DNA from: Halalkaliarchaeum sp036625675
Lineage (GTDB): Archaea; Halobacteriota; Halobacteria; Halobacteriales; Haloferacaceae
DNA length: 14,953 nucleotides
NCBI GenBank assembly: GCA_036625675.1
Contig: JAZKTH010000050.1
Coordinates: 1-14,953 of the forward strand
Direction of reading: 5' to 3'
The stretch's first letter is position 1; every line of letters begins with the position of its first letter. The notes beneath the pieces were generated by a model. That model was given only the letters and a program-made list of their open reading frames with translations, made no database searches and had not been told where the DNA came from. The position numbers and the translations under genes were made by a program. Below, one piece after another: positions 1-6,351 of the stretch.

Positions 1-1
1 C

Positions 2-325
2 CAGCACGCGTACGCGGCGGTCGGGTGGGAGGGGGAGTGGCGAAACCACCACCAGGGCGGCGCCGCGGGCTACGCCGGCCGGGAGTGGATCGCCACGCCG
101 GACGCCGACGACCCCGTCTCCGCGCCGATGGCGTACGCCTGGAACCCGACGGTCCAGGGGACCAAAAGCGAGGACACCGTCCTCGTAGACGGCGGCTTCG
201 AGACGCTGACGGCGACCGGGAACTGGCCGACGGTGGAGGTGGAACCGGTCCGGTCGGCGCTTCCGGGGGACGCCGAGACACCCACGTTCGCCCGGCACGC
301 ACCCCTCGACTCGACGGATCGATGA
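2..325 (+). CDS. M24 family metallopeptidase (Xaa-Pro peptidase-like), C-terminal part
   Basis: Partial gene entering from the left edge and read in frame 2 to a TGA at 323-325; only the last 107 residues are visible. The fragment has the run HHQGG near residue 16, then GYAGREW, and later WNPTVQGTKSED. These resemble the metal-binding His and the last Glu ligand region of the creatinase/Xaa-Pro aminopeptidase fold (M24). The family cleaves N-terminal residues next to proline or related bonds with a two-metal centre, in the cytoplasm. The sequence ends VEVEPVRSALPGD, then a short Pro/Thr-rich tail. The catalytic domain start and the Asp ligands lie outside the window, so substrate cannot be judged. 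The stop codon abuts the promoter of the next gene, so the two are probably transcribed separately. Confidence 0.7.
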   Translation, partial: QHAYAAVGWEGEWRNHHQGGAAGYAGREWIATPDADDPVSAPMAYAWNPTVQGTKSEDTVLVDGGFETLTATGNWPTVEVEPVRSALPGDAETPTFARHAPLDSTDR

Positions 326-327
326 GA

Positions 328-337
328 AACCTATTTG
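328..337 (+). promoter_or_regulatory. Archaeal TATA-like promoter for the membrane protein gene
   Basis: An A-rich BRE-like run followed by CTATTT (331-336) is centred about 28 nt upstream of the ATG at 362. In haloarchaea this spacing puts the transcription start at or next to the ATG, giving a leaderless mRNA. It sits directly after the stop codon of the M24 gene. Confidence 0.5.
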
Positions 338-361
338 TCGACGGGCTGATACCGGGGGAAC

Positions 362-1432
362 ATGTCGTGGTATGCGATCGACGCGGTCGACGACGCGATC
401 GACGCGACCCGTCGGTTCCTGTTCCCGTTTAGCCTCGTCCGGTGGACGAAGCTCGCGGTGATCGCCCTCTTCATCGGCGGCGGCGGAAGCGTCTCGGGCA
501 ACGCCCCGAACCTGTCCTCGGTCGGCGGCGAGTACGCCCCGTCCGACGGGCCGGGCGCCGGAGCGCCGGGTGGGGGGGTGCCGTCGGACCTCCCGGCGCT
601 CCCGGGCGAGCCGTTCGCCTCGCCCGAACTGATCGCGGCGGCCGTGGCGGGAATCGCCGGGCTCGCGGTCCTGCTCGCGGTCGTCTCCACCGTGTTACGC
701 TTCGTCTTCTACGACGCGCTCCGGACGGACGTGGTGGCGCTGTGGGGGCCGTTCAAGCGCCGGTTCCTCCAGGGGATCCGCCTCATCCTGTTCCAGATCG
801 GCGTCACCGTCCTGGTCTTCGCGCCGGTCGGTGCAGCCGGCTACGGACTGTACCTGACCGATCCCGCGATCCCGTCGCGGCTCGCGGCGTTGCTGGTCGG
901 GGCCGCCGTTCTCCTCGTCGTGTTCGCCACCTGGTTGCTCGTCCTCTCGTTCACGAACGACTTCGTCGTACCGATCATGGTCCTGGAGGACGAAACCGTC
1001 CTCGGCGGGTGGAGCCGGTTCTGGCCGACGCTGAAGGGCGAGTGGGTGCAGTTTCTGGTGTACCTGGTGGTCTACTTCTTCCTCTCGCTGGGGATCGGGA
1101 TCGGCCAGAGCATCGTGACGCTGATCCTGGGCGGGATCGTGATCGCGCTGGGGGCGATCGCCGGGCTCGTCGTCGTCGGGCTCCTGGGCGGCGCCGCCGC
1201 GGCGCTGGAGTCGATCGTCGGTCTCGCGCTGCTCGGTCTGCTCGTCGTTCTCGTCGTCGCGACGCTGGCCGTGGTCGTGTTGCCGATCCGGGTTCTCGTG
1301 CTCACGTACCTCACGACCTACCAGCTCACGGTGCTGGGCGGGGCGAACTCCGAACTCATGCTGCTCCCCGACTCCGTGCTTCCGGATCCGGACGCCGCCG
1401 CGGACGAGGGGGCCGGGGGTCGGACCCCGTAG
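362..1432 (+). CDS. Multi-pass membrane protein, haloarchaeal DUF7544-like
   Basis: A 356-residue protein of unknown function. The N-terminus MSWYAIDAVDDAIDATRRFLFPFS and the following WTKLAV... resemble a haloarchaea-specific family I remember as DUF7544; the family name is from memory. Hydrophobic segments are visible near residues 28-42, 90-115, 140-165, 172-200, 225-255, 258-285 and 288-318. A Gly/Pro/Ser-rich segment at about 45-85 links the first two and would lie in a loop. There is no recognisable catalytic motif. The ATG at 362 fits a leaderless start, and the stop is TAG (1430-1432). The gene stands alone: the M24 gene upstream ends before its promoter, and the next gene is convergent with a 26-bp gap. 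Role unknown; an integral membrane location is clear from the sequence. Confidence 0.75.
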   Translation: MSWYAIDAVDDAIDATRRFLFPFSLVRWTKLAVIALFIGGGGSVSGNAPNLSSVGGEYAPSDGPGAGAPGGGVPSDLPALPGEPFASPELIAAAVAGIAGLAVLLAVVSTVLRFVFYDALRTDVVALWGPFKRRFLQGIRLILFQIGVTVLVFAPVGAAGYGLYLTDPAIPSRLAALLVGAAVLLVVFATWLLVLSFTNDFVVPIMVLEDETVLGGWSRFWPTLKGEWVQFLVYLVVYFFLSLGIGIGQSIVTLILGGIVIALGAIAGLVVVGLLGGAAAALESIVGLALLGLLVVLVVATLAVVVLPIRVLVLTYLTTYQLTVLGGANSELMLLPDSVLPDPDAAADEGAGGRTP

Positions 1433-1458
1433 CCGATCGTCCGGGGCTATCTACCGAT

Positions 1459-2037
1459 TCACTCGCTCGGGTCGCCCTCGCTCACGATGGCGACCAGGTC
1501 CGCCGCGGCGGTGTCCGCGGACGACTCGTTTTCCACCAGCCGGACCGGCGCGCCGGTCTGTATGGCGTAGGACATGGCCGCCGAGCGGATCAGGTCCTGG
1601 TGGAAGGCGATCGATCGGACGCCGCTTTCCCGGTACGACCGGTAGCTCACTTCGTCGCGACGCTCGGCGATCGTCTCCGGTTCCGCCTCGATCAGCACGT
1701 ATCGGTTCGGGTCGACGTCGGACAGGAGCGGCTCGGGCAGTCCCGGGAGGTAGCCGTGCGCCGTCGCGACGGCGAGGTGAGTGTTGAGCAGCACCGCCCG
1801 GCCGCGGGACCGCCCGGCGACGTACTCGGCCGCGCGCCGCTGTAGCAACCGGAGGTCCCGCTGGGTCAGCGTCGCGAGGTCGTCGCGCCCCTCCGCGAGC
1901 CCGCGCGCCGCCGCCTCCTCGAGCATCACGTCGCCGAAGTTGATCAGCTCGTACCCGTCGCCCAGCTCCGTTCTGGCCGTCTGACACACCTGGGACGCGC
2001 CGACGCCGGGGACGCCGGAGATGACAGTGAGATCCAT
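1459..2037 (-). CDS. adkA: Archaeal-type adenylate kinase (AdkA-like)
   Basis: 192 residues, the usual size for archaeal AdkA, which interconverts ATP + AMP and 2 ADP. The N-terminal P-loop is GVPGVGAS (8-15), followed by NFGDVM (33-38), a GYLPGLP segment (95-101), and FHQDLIRSAAMSYAIQTGA (145-163), all in AdkA order. The canonical Walker A lysine is absent (Ala-14). As I recall, methanococcal AdkA proteins also lack it (GVPGVGST/GGT), so this looks family-typical. The usual Asp of the VDTH motif is Asn here (NTH, 85-87). The ATG at 2037 overlaps the TGA of the upstream DUF5789 gene by one base (TGATG), so translation is probably coupled and both genes share one promoter. It could also be an AdkA paralogue with altered activity. 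Confidence 0.8.
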   Translation of the reverse strand: MDLTVISGVPGVGASQVCQTARTELGDGYELINFGDVMLEEAAARGLAEGRDDLATLTQRDLRLLQRRAAEYVAGRSRGRAVLLNTHLAVATAHGYLPGLPEPLLSDVDPNRYVLIEAEPETIAERRDEVSYRSYRESGVRSIAFHQDLIRSAAMSYAIQTGAPVRLVENESSADTAAADLVAIVSEGDPSE

Positions 2038-2318
2038 CAGAACGACACCTCCTCGTCGCCCTCGGGGTTCATCCCCCGGTCGTCGTAGAACTTCCGCCCG
2101 ATGTACTGGTCCCCGACGAAGGTGATCAGCGCGTCGTACAGTTCGTCGACGCTGTCGAACTCCGACTGATCGGTGCGCGAGAGCACCTCAGCGATGGTCT
2201 CCGGGTCGCCGTACATCGCGTCGAGTTCGACGTCGCCGACGTCGGCTATCACCGTGTCCCGATCGGCCGGGAACTCGAATTCGCGGATGAACAGGTCCCT
2301 GGTCTGTGGGAGTCTCAT
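2037..2318 (-). CDS. DUF5789-like small acidic protein
   Basis: 93 residues, very acidic, function unknown. The C-terminal IGRKFYDDRG and the N-terminal MRLPQTRDL fit what I recall of the haloarchaeal DUF5789 family; that name is from memory. The frame is open nine codons further upstream (to an ATG at 2345), but the ATG at 2318 is preferred because a strong TATA box is centred 28 nt before it, which fits a leaderless transcript. No cysteines, membrane segments or catalytic motif are seen. It is the first gene of a two-gene unit with adenylate kinase, overlapping it by one base. That suggests coordinated expression but says nothing firm about function. Confidence 0.75.
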   Translation of the reverse strand: MRLPQTRDLFIREFEFPADRDTVIADVGDVELDAMYGDPETIAEVLSRTDQSEFDSVDELYDALITFVGDQYIGRKFYDDRGMNPEGDEEVSF

Positions 2319-2340
2319 GCGTGTTGGTATTGTAGCACAT

Positions 2341-2351
2341 GGCATATAAGT
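2341..2351 (-). promoter_or_regulatory. TATA box of the DUF5789-adkA unit
   Basis: On the minus strand the sequence reads ACTTATATGCC, a clear archaeal TATA element centred near 2346, 28 nt before the ATG at 2318. CACA (2336-2339) and TGTG (2351-2354) flank it as short inverted arms, which could be part of an operator, but four bases per arm is weak evidence. Confidence 0.7.
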
Positions 2352-2457
2352 GTGGCAGGCGTTCGGTCGTCTGCTCTTTCGTCCAACGACGGATGCGGGT
2401 CGATTCCGGGGCGACCCGCCTGCGATTCCGCGGGCGGCGTGCCCCGGGGATTGACCG

Positions 2458-2496
2458 CAACCGAAACGCTTTCACGGCGATGTCGGGAACCGAAAG
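2458..2496 (+). promoter_or_regulatory. padR promoter region with direct repeat AACCGAAA
   Basis: AACCGAAA occurs at 2459-2466 and again at 2488-2495, 29 bases apart, the second copy ending four bases before the ATG at 2500. The first copy could act as BRE, with CGCTTTCAC just after it as a weak TATA equivalent about 29 nt from the start. The repeat may also be an autoregulatory site; PadR proteins often control their own promoters, although their known operators are usually inverted repeats. Confidence 0.35.
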
Positions 2497-2499
2497 ACG

Positions 2500-3009
2500 A
2501 TGCGGAAAAGTGGCCCGCCAAAGGGGTTGATCTCGTATCTCGTCCTCGAGCTTCTCGAGGAGAAACCGCGGTACGGATACGAGATCCTCAAGGAGATTTC
2601 GGAGATCAGCGGGGACCACTGGGAGCCGTCGTACGGGTCCGTGTACCCCATCCTGTACAAGTTCGAGGAGGAGGGATGGACCCGACGGATCGAGCGCGAG
2701 GACGAGCCCGACCGGAAGTACTTCGAACTCACCGACGACGGCCTGGCGGAACTGGAGGAGAAGCGCGCGGAAACCGCCGACAAGGCGCGGGAGTTCGCGG
2801 ACGTCATCCTCGGATTCTACCACGTGTACGCCGCCGTCGCGACGGACGAACGCTTCCAGGTCCCGGCGACTGAAGGGGAGTGGCGGTTCGACGAGACGTT
2901 CAGCGCGTGGATCGTCGAACAGATGATCCGCCACCACGAGCGGGACTTCGGCGAGTTCGACCGGATCGACCTCACTCCCGAGGAGTTCGCGGAGCGATAC
3001 GGGCTCTGA
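2500..3009 (+). CDS. PadR family winged-helix transcriptional regulator
   Basis: 169 residues. The first 85 form a PadR-type winged helix: GLISYLVLELLEEKPRYGYE leads into the recognition region, then EPSYGSVYPILYKFEEEGW and the wing RKYFELTDDGLAELEE. PadR dimers bind DNA and respond to small molecules, often repressing a neighbouring gene or themselves. Residues 90-169 are a helical, acidic C-terminal part with the aromatic stretch FYHVYAAV and a final HHERDFGEFDRIDLTPEEFAERYGL-type tail; ligand unknown. The ATG at 2500 begins MRKSGPPKG, the expected PadR N-terminus. The gene is divergent from DUF5789-adkA across 181 bp and followed by lipA on the same strand after 136 bp containing a separate lipA promoter. 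Its target cannot be told from context. Confidence 0.9.
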   Translation: MRKSGPPKGLISYLVLELLEEKPRYGYEILKEISEISGDHWEPSYGSVYPILYKFEEEGWTRRIEREDEPDRKYFELTDDGLAELEEKRAETADKAREFADVILGFYHVYAAVATDERFQVPATEGEWRFDETFSAWIVEQMIRHHERDFGEFDRIDLTPEEFAERYGL

Positions 3010-3020
3010 CTGCCGGGCGC

Positions 3021-3088
3021 CGTCGTTCCTCTCCCCGACGTCGTCGTGCCGCCGTGGCGTCGTTCCTCTCCGCGGCGTCGTCGTGCCG
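3021..3088. repeat. Imperfect tandem duplication, 37-bp period
   Basis: The 31-base segment at 3021-3051 is repeated at 3058-3088 with two mismatches (positions 15 and 18 of the unit). Each copy begins CGTCGTTCCTCTCC and ends CGTCGTCGTGCCG. It fills most of the gap between padR and lipA. No ORF of interest crosses it, and it looks like a recent local duplication. Confidence 0.8.
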
Positions 3089-3112
3089 TCGGTTGACCCT
3101 CCGGACGATGCT

Positions 3113-3121
3113 CACGTTTTT
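3113..3121 (+). promoter_or_regulatory. Candidate lipA promoter (T-rich TATA equivalent)
   Basis: The run CACGTTTTT is centred about 27 nt upstream of the ATG at 3146, the spacing expected of a leaderless haloarchaeal transcript. It is weaker than the TATA box of the DUF5789 gene. Confidence 0.4.
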
Positions 3122-3145
3122 GCCTCCGCGGCCGAAGGATACCCT

Positions 3146-4078
3146 ATGAGCACCAGGCGCAAACCGGACTGGCTGAAGATGCGGGCGCCCACCGGGAGCC
3201 GGTTCACGGAGGTCAAGTCCGCGCTCCGGGAGCGGGACCTCCACACGGTGTGTGAGGAGGCCAACTGCCCGAACATGGGGGAGTGCTGGAGCGGGCACGA
3301 CGGCCCCGGGACGGCGACGTTCATGCTGATGGGCGACCGGTGCTCGCGCGGGTGCAACTTCTGTGACGTCGAGACCGGGGGAATGGAGCCGCTGGATCCG
3401 GAGGAGCCTTCCGACGTCGCCGCGGCGGTCCGGGAGATCGGGCTGGACTACGTCGTTCTCACTTCGGTCGACAGAGACGACCTCCCCGATCAGGGAGCTT
3501 CACACTTCGCGGAGACGATCCGCGAGATCAACGGCGCGGCCCCCGGGACGCTGGTGGAGGTGTTGATCCCGGACTTTCAGGGCGAACCTGACCTGATCCG
3601 GGAGATCATCGACGCCGAACCCGACGTGATCGCGCACAACGTCGAGACCGTCGAGCGGCTCCAGTGGCCCGTCAGGGACCGGCGCGCCGGCTACGAACAG
3701 TCGCTTTCCGTGCTGGATCTGGTCCGCCGGGAGTCCGACGCGCACACCAAAACCAGCATCATGCTCGGGCTCGGCGAGTACGACCACGAGATCTACCGGA
3801 CGCTCGTCGACCTCCGGGAGGTCGGCGTCGACATCGTGACCTTCGGCCAGTACCTCCAGCCGTCGCGGTCGCACCTCGACGTCTTCGAATACGTTCACCC
3901 GGATGTCTTCGACACGTGGCGCCGGGTGGCCGAGGAGGAACTCGGCTTCAGTTACTGCGCCTCCGGTCCGATGGTGCGGTCCTCCTACAGGGCGGGGGAG
4001 TTGTTCGTCGAGGCAGTCGCCCGCGAGGGCGAGAGCCCCGGCGAGGCACGCCGGATCGCGCGCGCCGCGAGTCGCTGA
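3146..4078 (+). CDS. lipA: Lipoyl synthase
   Basis: 310 residues, the normal LipA length. LipA is a radical-SAM enzyme that inserts two sulfurs into octanoyl groups bound to lipoyl domains. The auxiliary-cluster motif is C36-x4-C41-x5-C47 within EEANCPNMGECW. The radical-SAM motif is C66-x3-C70-x2-C73 within GDRCSRGCNFCD. The C-terminal RSSY motif (GPMVRSSYRAGE) supplies the serine ligand of the auxiliary cluster. All are intact. The frame is open 21 codons further upstream, but the ATG at 3146 (MSTRRKPDW) is preferred since it matches the usual N-terminus and sits 27 nt after the promoter element. The substrate domain is most likely the N-terminal lipoyl domain of E2 encoded at 6352-7944. 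The stop codon falls inside the first copy of an 18-bp tandem repeat. Confidence 0.95.
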   Translation: MSTRRKPDWLKMRAPTGSRFTEVKSALRERDLHTVCEEANCPNMGECWSGHDGPGTATFMLMGDRCSRGCNFCDVETGGMEPLDPEEPSDVAAAVREIGLDYVVLTSVDRDDLPDQGASHFAETIREINGAAPGTLVEVLIPDFQGEPDLIREIIDAEPDVIAHNVETVERLQWPVRDRRAGYEQSLSVLDLVRRESDAHTKTSIMLGLGEYDHEIYRTLVDLREVGVDIVTFGQYLQPSRSHLDVFEYVHPDVFDTWRRVAEEELGFSYCASGPMVRSSYRAGELFVEAVAREGESPGEARRIARAASR

Positions 4079-4126
4079 CCCCGAATCCGCCGCTGACCCC
4101 GAATCCGCCGCTGACTCCGAATCCGC
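4073..4126. repeat. Three tandem 18-bp units starting in the lipA stop
   Basis: Three head-to-tail copies of CGCTGACCCCGAATCCGC (4073-4090, 4091-4108, 4109-4126); the third has CT for CC at one position. The first copy supplies the last sense codon (CGC) and the TGA of lipA. Because the unit is a multiple of three, each further copy puts another TGA in the lipA frame, giving three tandem stops. In another frame the units would encode a DPESAA-type repeat, but no gene is apparent there. Confidence 0.9.
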
Positions 4127-4172
4127 CGTCACGCGCCGGGACAGGCGCACCGAGGTGGCAGTATTTCCGTTC

Positions 4173-4184
4173 ATGATAAATCAT
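4173..4184. promoter_or_regulatory. Palindromic operator candidate upstream of the E1alpha promoter
   Basis: ATGAT-AA-ATCAT is a perfect 5-bp inverted repeat with a 2-bp spacer in an otherwise GC-rich region. It ends three bases before the BRE-like ACGAAAC (4187-4193) and nine before the TATA-like element. This is a common place for an archaeal activator or repressor site. The binding protein is unknown. Confidence 0.45.
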
Positions 4185-4186
4185 TT

Positions 4187-4202
4187 ACGAAACTTCTATT
4201 AC
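4187..4202 (+). promoter_or_regulatory. Promoter of the 2-oxoacid dehydrogenase operon
   Basis: BRE-like ACGAAAC (4187-4193) followed by CTTCTATTA (4193-4201). The TATA-like centre near 4198 predicts transcription starting around 4225. That coincides with the ATG of a 7-codon leader ORF rather than with the E1alpha start at 4245, so the operon mRNA would have a roughly 20-nt leader before E1alpha. Confidence 0.5.
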
Positions 4203-4224
4203 TCGAGCGGCGAGAGGCCACCGT

Positions 4225-4248
4225 ATGCGTAGGTGGGTCCGACCGTGA
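4225..4248 (+). CDS. Putative 7-codon leader ORF (MRRWVRP) before E1alpha
   Basis: ATG at 4225-4227 opens a frame of seven codons ending in TGA at 4246-4248. That TGA overlaps the GTG start of E1alpha (4245-4247) as GTGA. The ATG lies about 27 nt after the TATA-like element, exactly where a leaderless start would be, and AGGTG at 4231-4235 inside this ORF could serve as Shine-Dalgarno sequence for E1alpha. Translation of the leader could therefore couple to E1alpha by termination-reinitiation. With so few codons the arrangement could be chance. Confidence 0.3.
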   Translation: MRRWVRP

Positions 4249-5354
4249 GCGTACTCGAGCGCGATCCCCGAGCGGAGATGTATCGAGTTCTCGACGAGGA
4301 CGGCGCGGTCGTGGGAGACGTCCCCGATCTGACGGAGGAGGAGCTGGTCGGCATCTATCGGTACATGAAACTCTCCCGGCACTTCGACGAGCGCGCGGTC
4401 AGCCTCCAGCGGCAGGGTCGGATGGGGACGTATCCCCCGCTGTCCGGCCAGGAGGCCGCCCAGGTCGGGAGCGCGTACGCCCTGGCGGAGGACGACTGGA
4501 TCGTTCCCAGCTACCGCGAGCACGGGGCCGCGGTGGTCCGGGGCGTACCGCTGGAGAAGACCCTGCTGTACTGGATGGGCCACGAGGCGGGCAACCACGT
4601 TCCGGAGGACGCGAACGTCTTCCCGGTCGCGGTGCCGATCGCCTCCCAGATCCCCCACGCGACCGGAGCCGCGTGGGCGTCGAAGCTCCGCGGCGAGGAC
4701 GACCGAGCGTTCCTCTGTTACTTCGGCGACGGCGCGACCTCGGAGGGTGACTTCCACGAGGGGCTGAACTTCGCGGGCGTGTTCGACACCCCGAACGTCT
4801 TCTTCTGTAACAACAACCAGTGGGCGATATCGGTCCCCCGCGAACGGCAGACCGCCTCCGGGACCCTCGCACAGAAGGCGACCGCCTACGGTTTCGAGGG
4901 CGTTCAGGTCGACGGCATGGATCCCCTGGCGGTGTACCGTGCGACCCGCGAGGCGGTCGAGAAGGCGAAAGACCCGGACGAGGGACAGCCGCGGCCGACG
5001 ATGATCGAGGCGATCCAGTACCGGTTCGGCGCACACACCACCGCGGACGATCCCAGCGTCTACCGGACCGAGGAGGAGGTCGAGCGCTGGCGTCAGAAGG
5101 ACCCGATCCCCCGACTGGAGACGTACCTCCGGGACCGGGGACTCCTCGACGACGACCGGATCGCCGAGATACAGGAGTCGGTCGAAACCCAGGTTGCGGA
5201 CGCGATCGACGCGGCCGAGTCGACCGCGCGGCCGACCCCCGATGAGATGTTCGAGAACGCGTACGCGGAGGTGCCCGCCCGGCTGCGCGACCAGTACGAG
5301 CGGTTCGAACGGCTGCGCGGGGAGCTCGGCGACGAAGCGTTCCTGGAGGAGTGA
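4245..5354 (+). CDS. pdhA: 2-oxoacid dehydrogenase E1 component, alpha subunit
   Basis: 369 residues from the GTG at 4245. With E1beta it forms the ThDP-dependent heterotetramer that decarboxylates a 2-oxoacid and acylates the E2 lipoyl group. The ThDP/Mg motif is present: GDGAT (161-165) through NNNQW (189-193). The stretch QRQGRMGTYPPLSGQEAAQVGSA resembles bacillary PdhA, as does the loop GAHTTADDPSVYRTEEE. The GTG at 4233 is in frame four codons earlier; 4245 is preferred since MSVLERDPRAEMYRVL is the usual start and AGGTG lies nine bases before it. Pyruvate, branched-chain and other 2-oxoacids are all possible substrates: haloarchaea oxidise pyruvate mainly with a ferredoxin oxidoreductase, and the true substrate of these complexes is unsettled. 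The TGA is two bases before the E1beta ATG. Confidence 0.93.
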   Translation: MSVLERDPRAEMYRVLDEDGAVVGDVPDLTEEELVGIYRYMKLSRHFDERAVSLQRQGRMGTYPPLSGQEAAQVGSAYALAEDDWIVPSYREHGAAVVRGVPLEKTLLYWMGHEAGNHVPEDANVFPVAVPIASQIPHATGAAWASKLRGEDDRAFLCYFGDGATSEGDFHEGLNFAGVFDTPNVFFCNNNQWAISVPRERQTASGTLAQKATAYGFEGVQVDGMDPLAVYRATREAVEKAKDPDEGQPRPTMIEAIQYRFGAHTTADDPSVYRTEEEVERWRQKDPIPRLETYLRDRGLLDDDRIAEIQESVETQVADAIDAAESTARPTPDEMFENAYAEVPARLRDQYERFERLRGELGDEAFLEE

Positions 5355-5356
5355 CA

Positions 5357-6289
5357 ATGGCGACTGAGCAATCGACACAGAACCTCACGCTGGTACAGGC
5401 GGTACGGGACGGACTTTACACCGAGATGAACCGCGATGAGGAGGTTGTGGTGCTGGGCGAGGACGTCGGGAAGAACGGCGGCGTCTTCCGCGCGACGGAG
5501 GGGCTGTGGGAGGAGTTCGGCGACGACAGGGTGATCGACACGCCGCTGGCGGAGTCGGGGATCGTCGGCACCTCGGTGGGGATGGCGGCGATGGGGCTGC
5601 GCCCGGTGCCGGAGATCCAGTTCTCCGGATTCATGTACCCCGGCTTCGACCAGATCGTTTCCCACATGGCCCGGATGCGGACCCGCACCCGCGGTCGGTA
5701 CACGCTCCCGATGACGCTGCGCGCGCCCTACGGCGGCGGGATCCGCGCGCCGGAGAGCCACTCGGAGTCGAAGGAGGCCTTCTACGTCCACGAGGCCGGG
5801 CTCAAGGTCGCGATTCCGTCGACTCCGTCCGACGCCAAGGGACTCCTGGCCGCCGCGATCCGCGATCCCGACCCGGTGATCTTCCTCGAGCCGAAGCTGA
5901 TCTACCGGGCGTTCCGCGAGGAGGTCCCCGAGGGGGAGTACACGGTCGAACTCGGCGAGGCGGTGACCCGTCGCGAGGGGGAGGACGTCGCGGTGTTCAC
6001 CTGGGGCGCGATGACCCGCCGAACCCTGGAGGCGGCCGAGAGTCTCGCCGAGGAGGGGATCGAGTGCGAGGTGGTCGACCTCCGGACGCTGTCCCCGCTC
6101 GACGCCGACGCGATCGTCGACGCGTTCCGCAAGTGCGGCCGGGCGGCGGTCGTCCACGAGGCGCCCCGGACGGGCGGACTCGCCGGCGAGATCACGAGCA
6201 TCGTTCAGGAGGAGGCGCTGGCGTACCAGGAGGCGCCGGTCACCCGGGTCACGGGGTTCGACGTCCCGTACCCCCTGTACGCGCTGTAG
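5357..6289 (+). CDS. pdhB: 2-oxoacid dehydrogenase E1 beta subunit, truncated by an amber codon
   Basis: 310 residues from the ATG at 5357, two bases after the E1alpha stop, with GGAGG at 5345-5349 as Shine-Dalgarno. E1beta supplies part of the ThDP site and binds E2. Seen: the N-terminal pyrimidine-binding domain with LAESGIVG (64-71; Glu-66 expected to contact ThDP), the active-site His region PESHSESKEAF (His-135), and the transketolase C-terminal domain from about residue 195. The frame stops at TAG (6287-6289) after PYPLYAL. The same frame continues with DYYLPNEARIEAGIREAVEYP to a TGA at 6353-6355 that overlaps the E2 ATG. Family members, as I recall, read ALEDYYLPNEARIE, so one GAG-to-TAG change is the simplest explanation. 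The loss is the last helix, close to where E2 binds E1 in bacterial complexes. It could be a real mutation, a sequencing error or readthrough. Confidence 0.9.
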   Translation: MATEQSTQNLTLVQAVRDGLYTEMNRDEEVVVLGEDVGKNGGVFRATEGLWEEFGDDRVIDTPLAESGIVGTSVGMAAMGLRPVPEIQFSGFMYPGFDQIVSHMARMRTRTRGRYTLPMTLRAPYGGGIRAPESHSESKEAFYVHEAGLKVAIPSTPSDAKGLLAAAIRDPDPVIFLEPKLIYRAFREEVPEGEYTVELGEAVTRREGEDVAVFTWGAMTRRTLEAAESLAEEGIECEVVDLRTLSPLDADAIVDAFRKCGRAAVVHEAPRTGGLAGEITSIVQEEALAYQEAPVTRVTGFDVPYPLYAL

Positions 6290-6351
6290 GACTACTACCT
6301 GCCGAACGAGGCGCGGATCGAGGCCGGCATCAGGGAGGCCGTCGAGTACCC

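Noticed and set aside
562..576. G-run in the membrane protein gene as a possible frameshift.
   Set aside because: The frame before and after the run gives one continuous protein of the expected character, so there is no sign of a shift.
4185..5378. A 397-codon open frame on the minus strand opposite E1alpha.
   Set aside because: Antisense shadow of a clear E1alpha gene; Arg/Leu/Val-rich with no motif, and it would run into the operon promoter.
6287..6289. Pyrrolysine or wholesale amber reassignment at the E1beta TAG.
   Set aside because: TAG ends the membrane protein gene at 1430-1432, and the family residue at this site is an ordinary Glu. A point mutation or an error is simpler.
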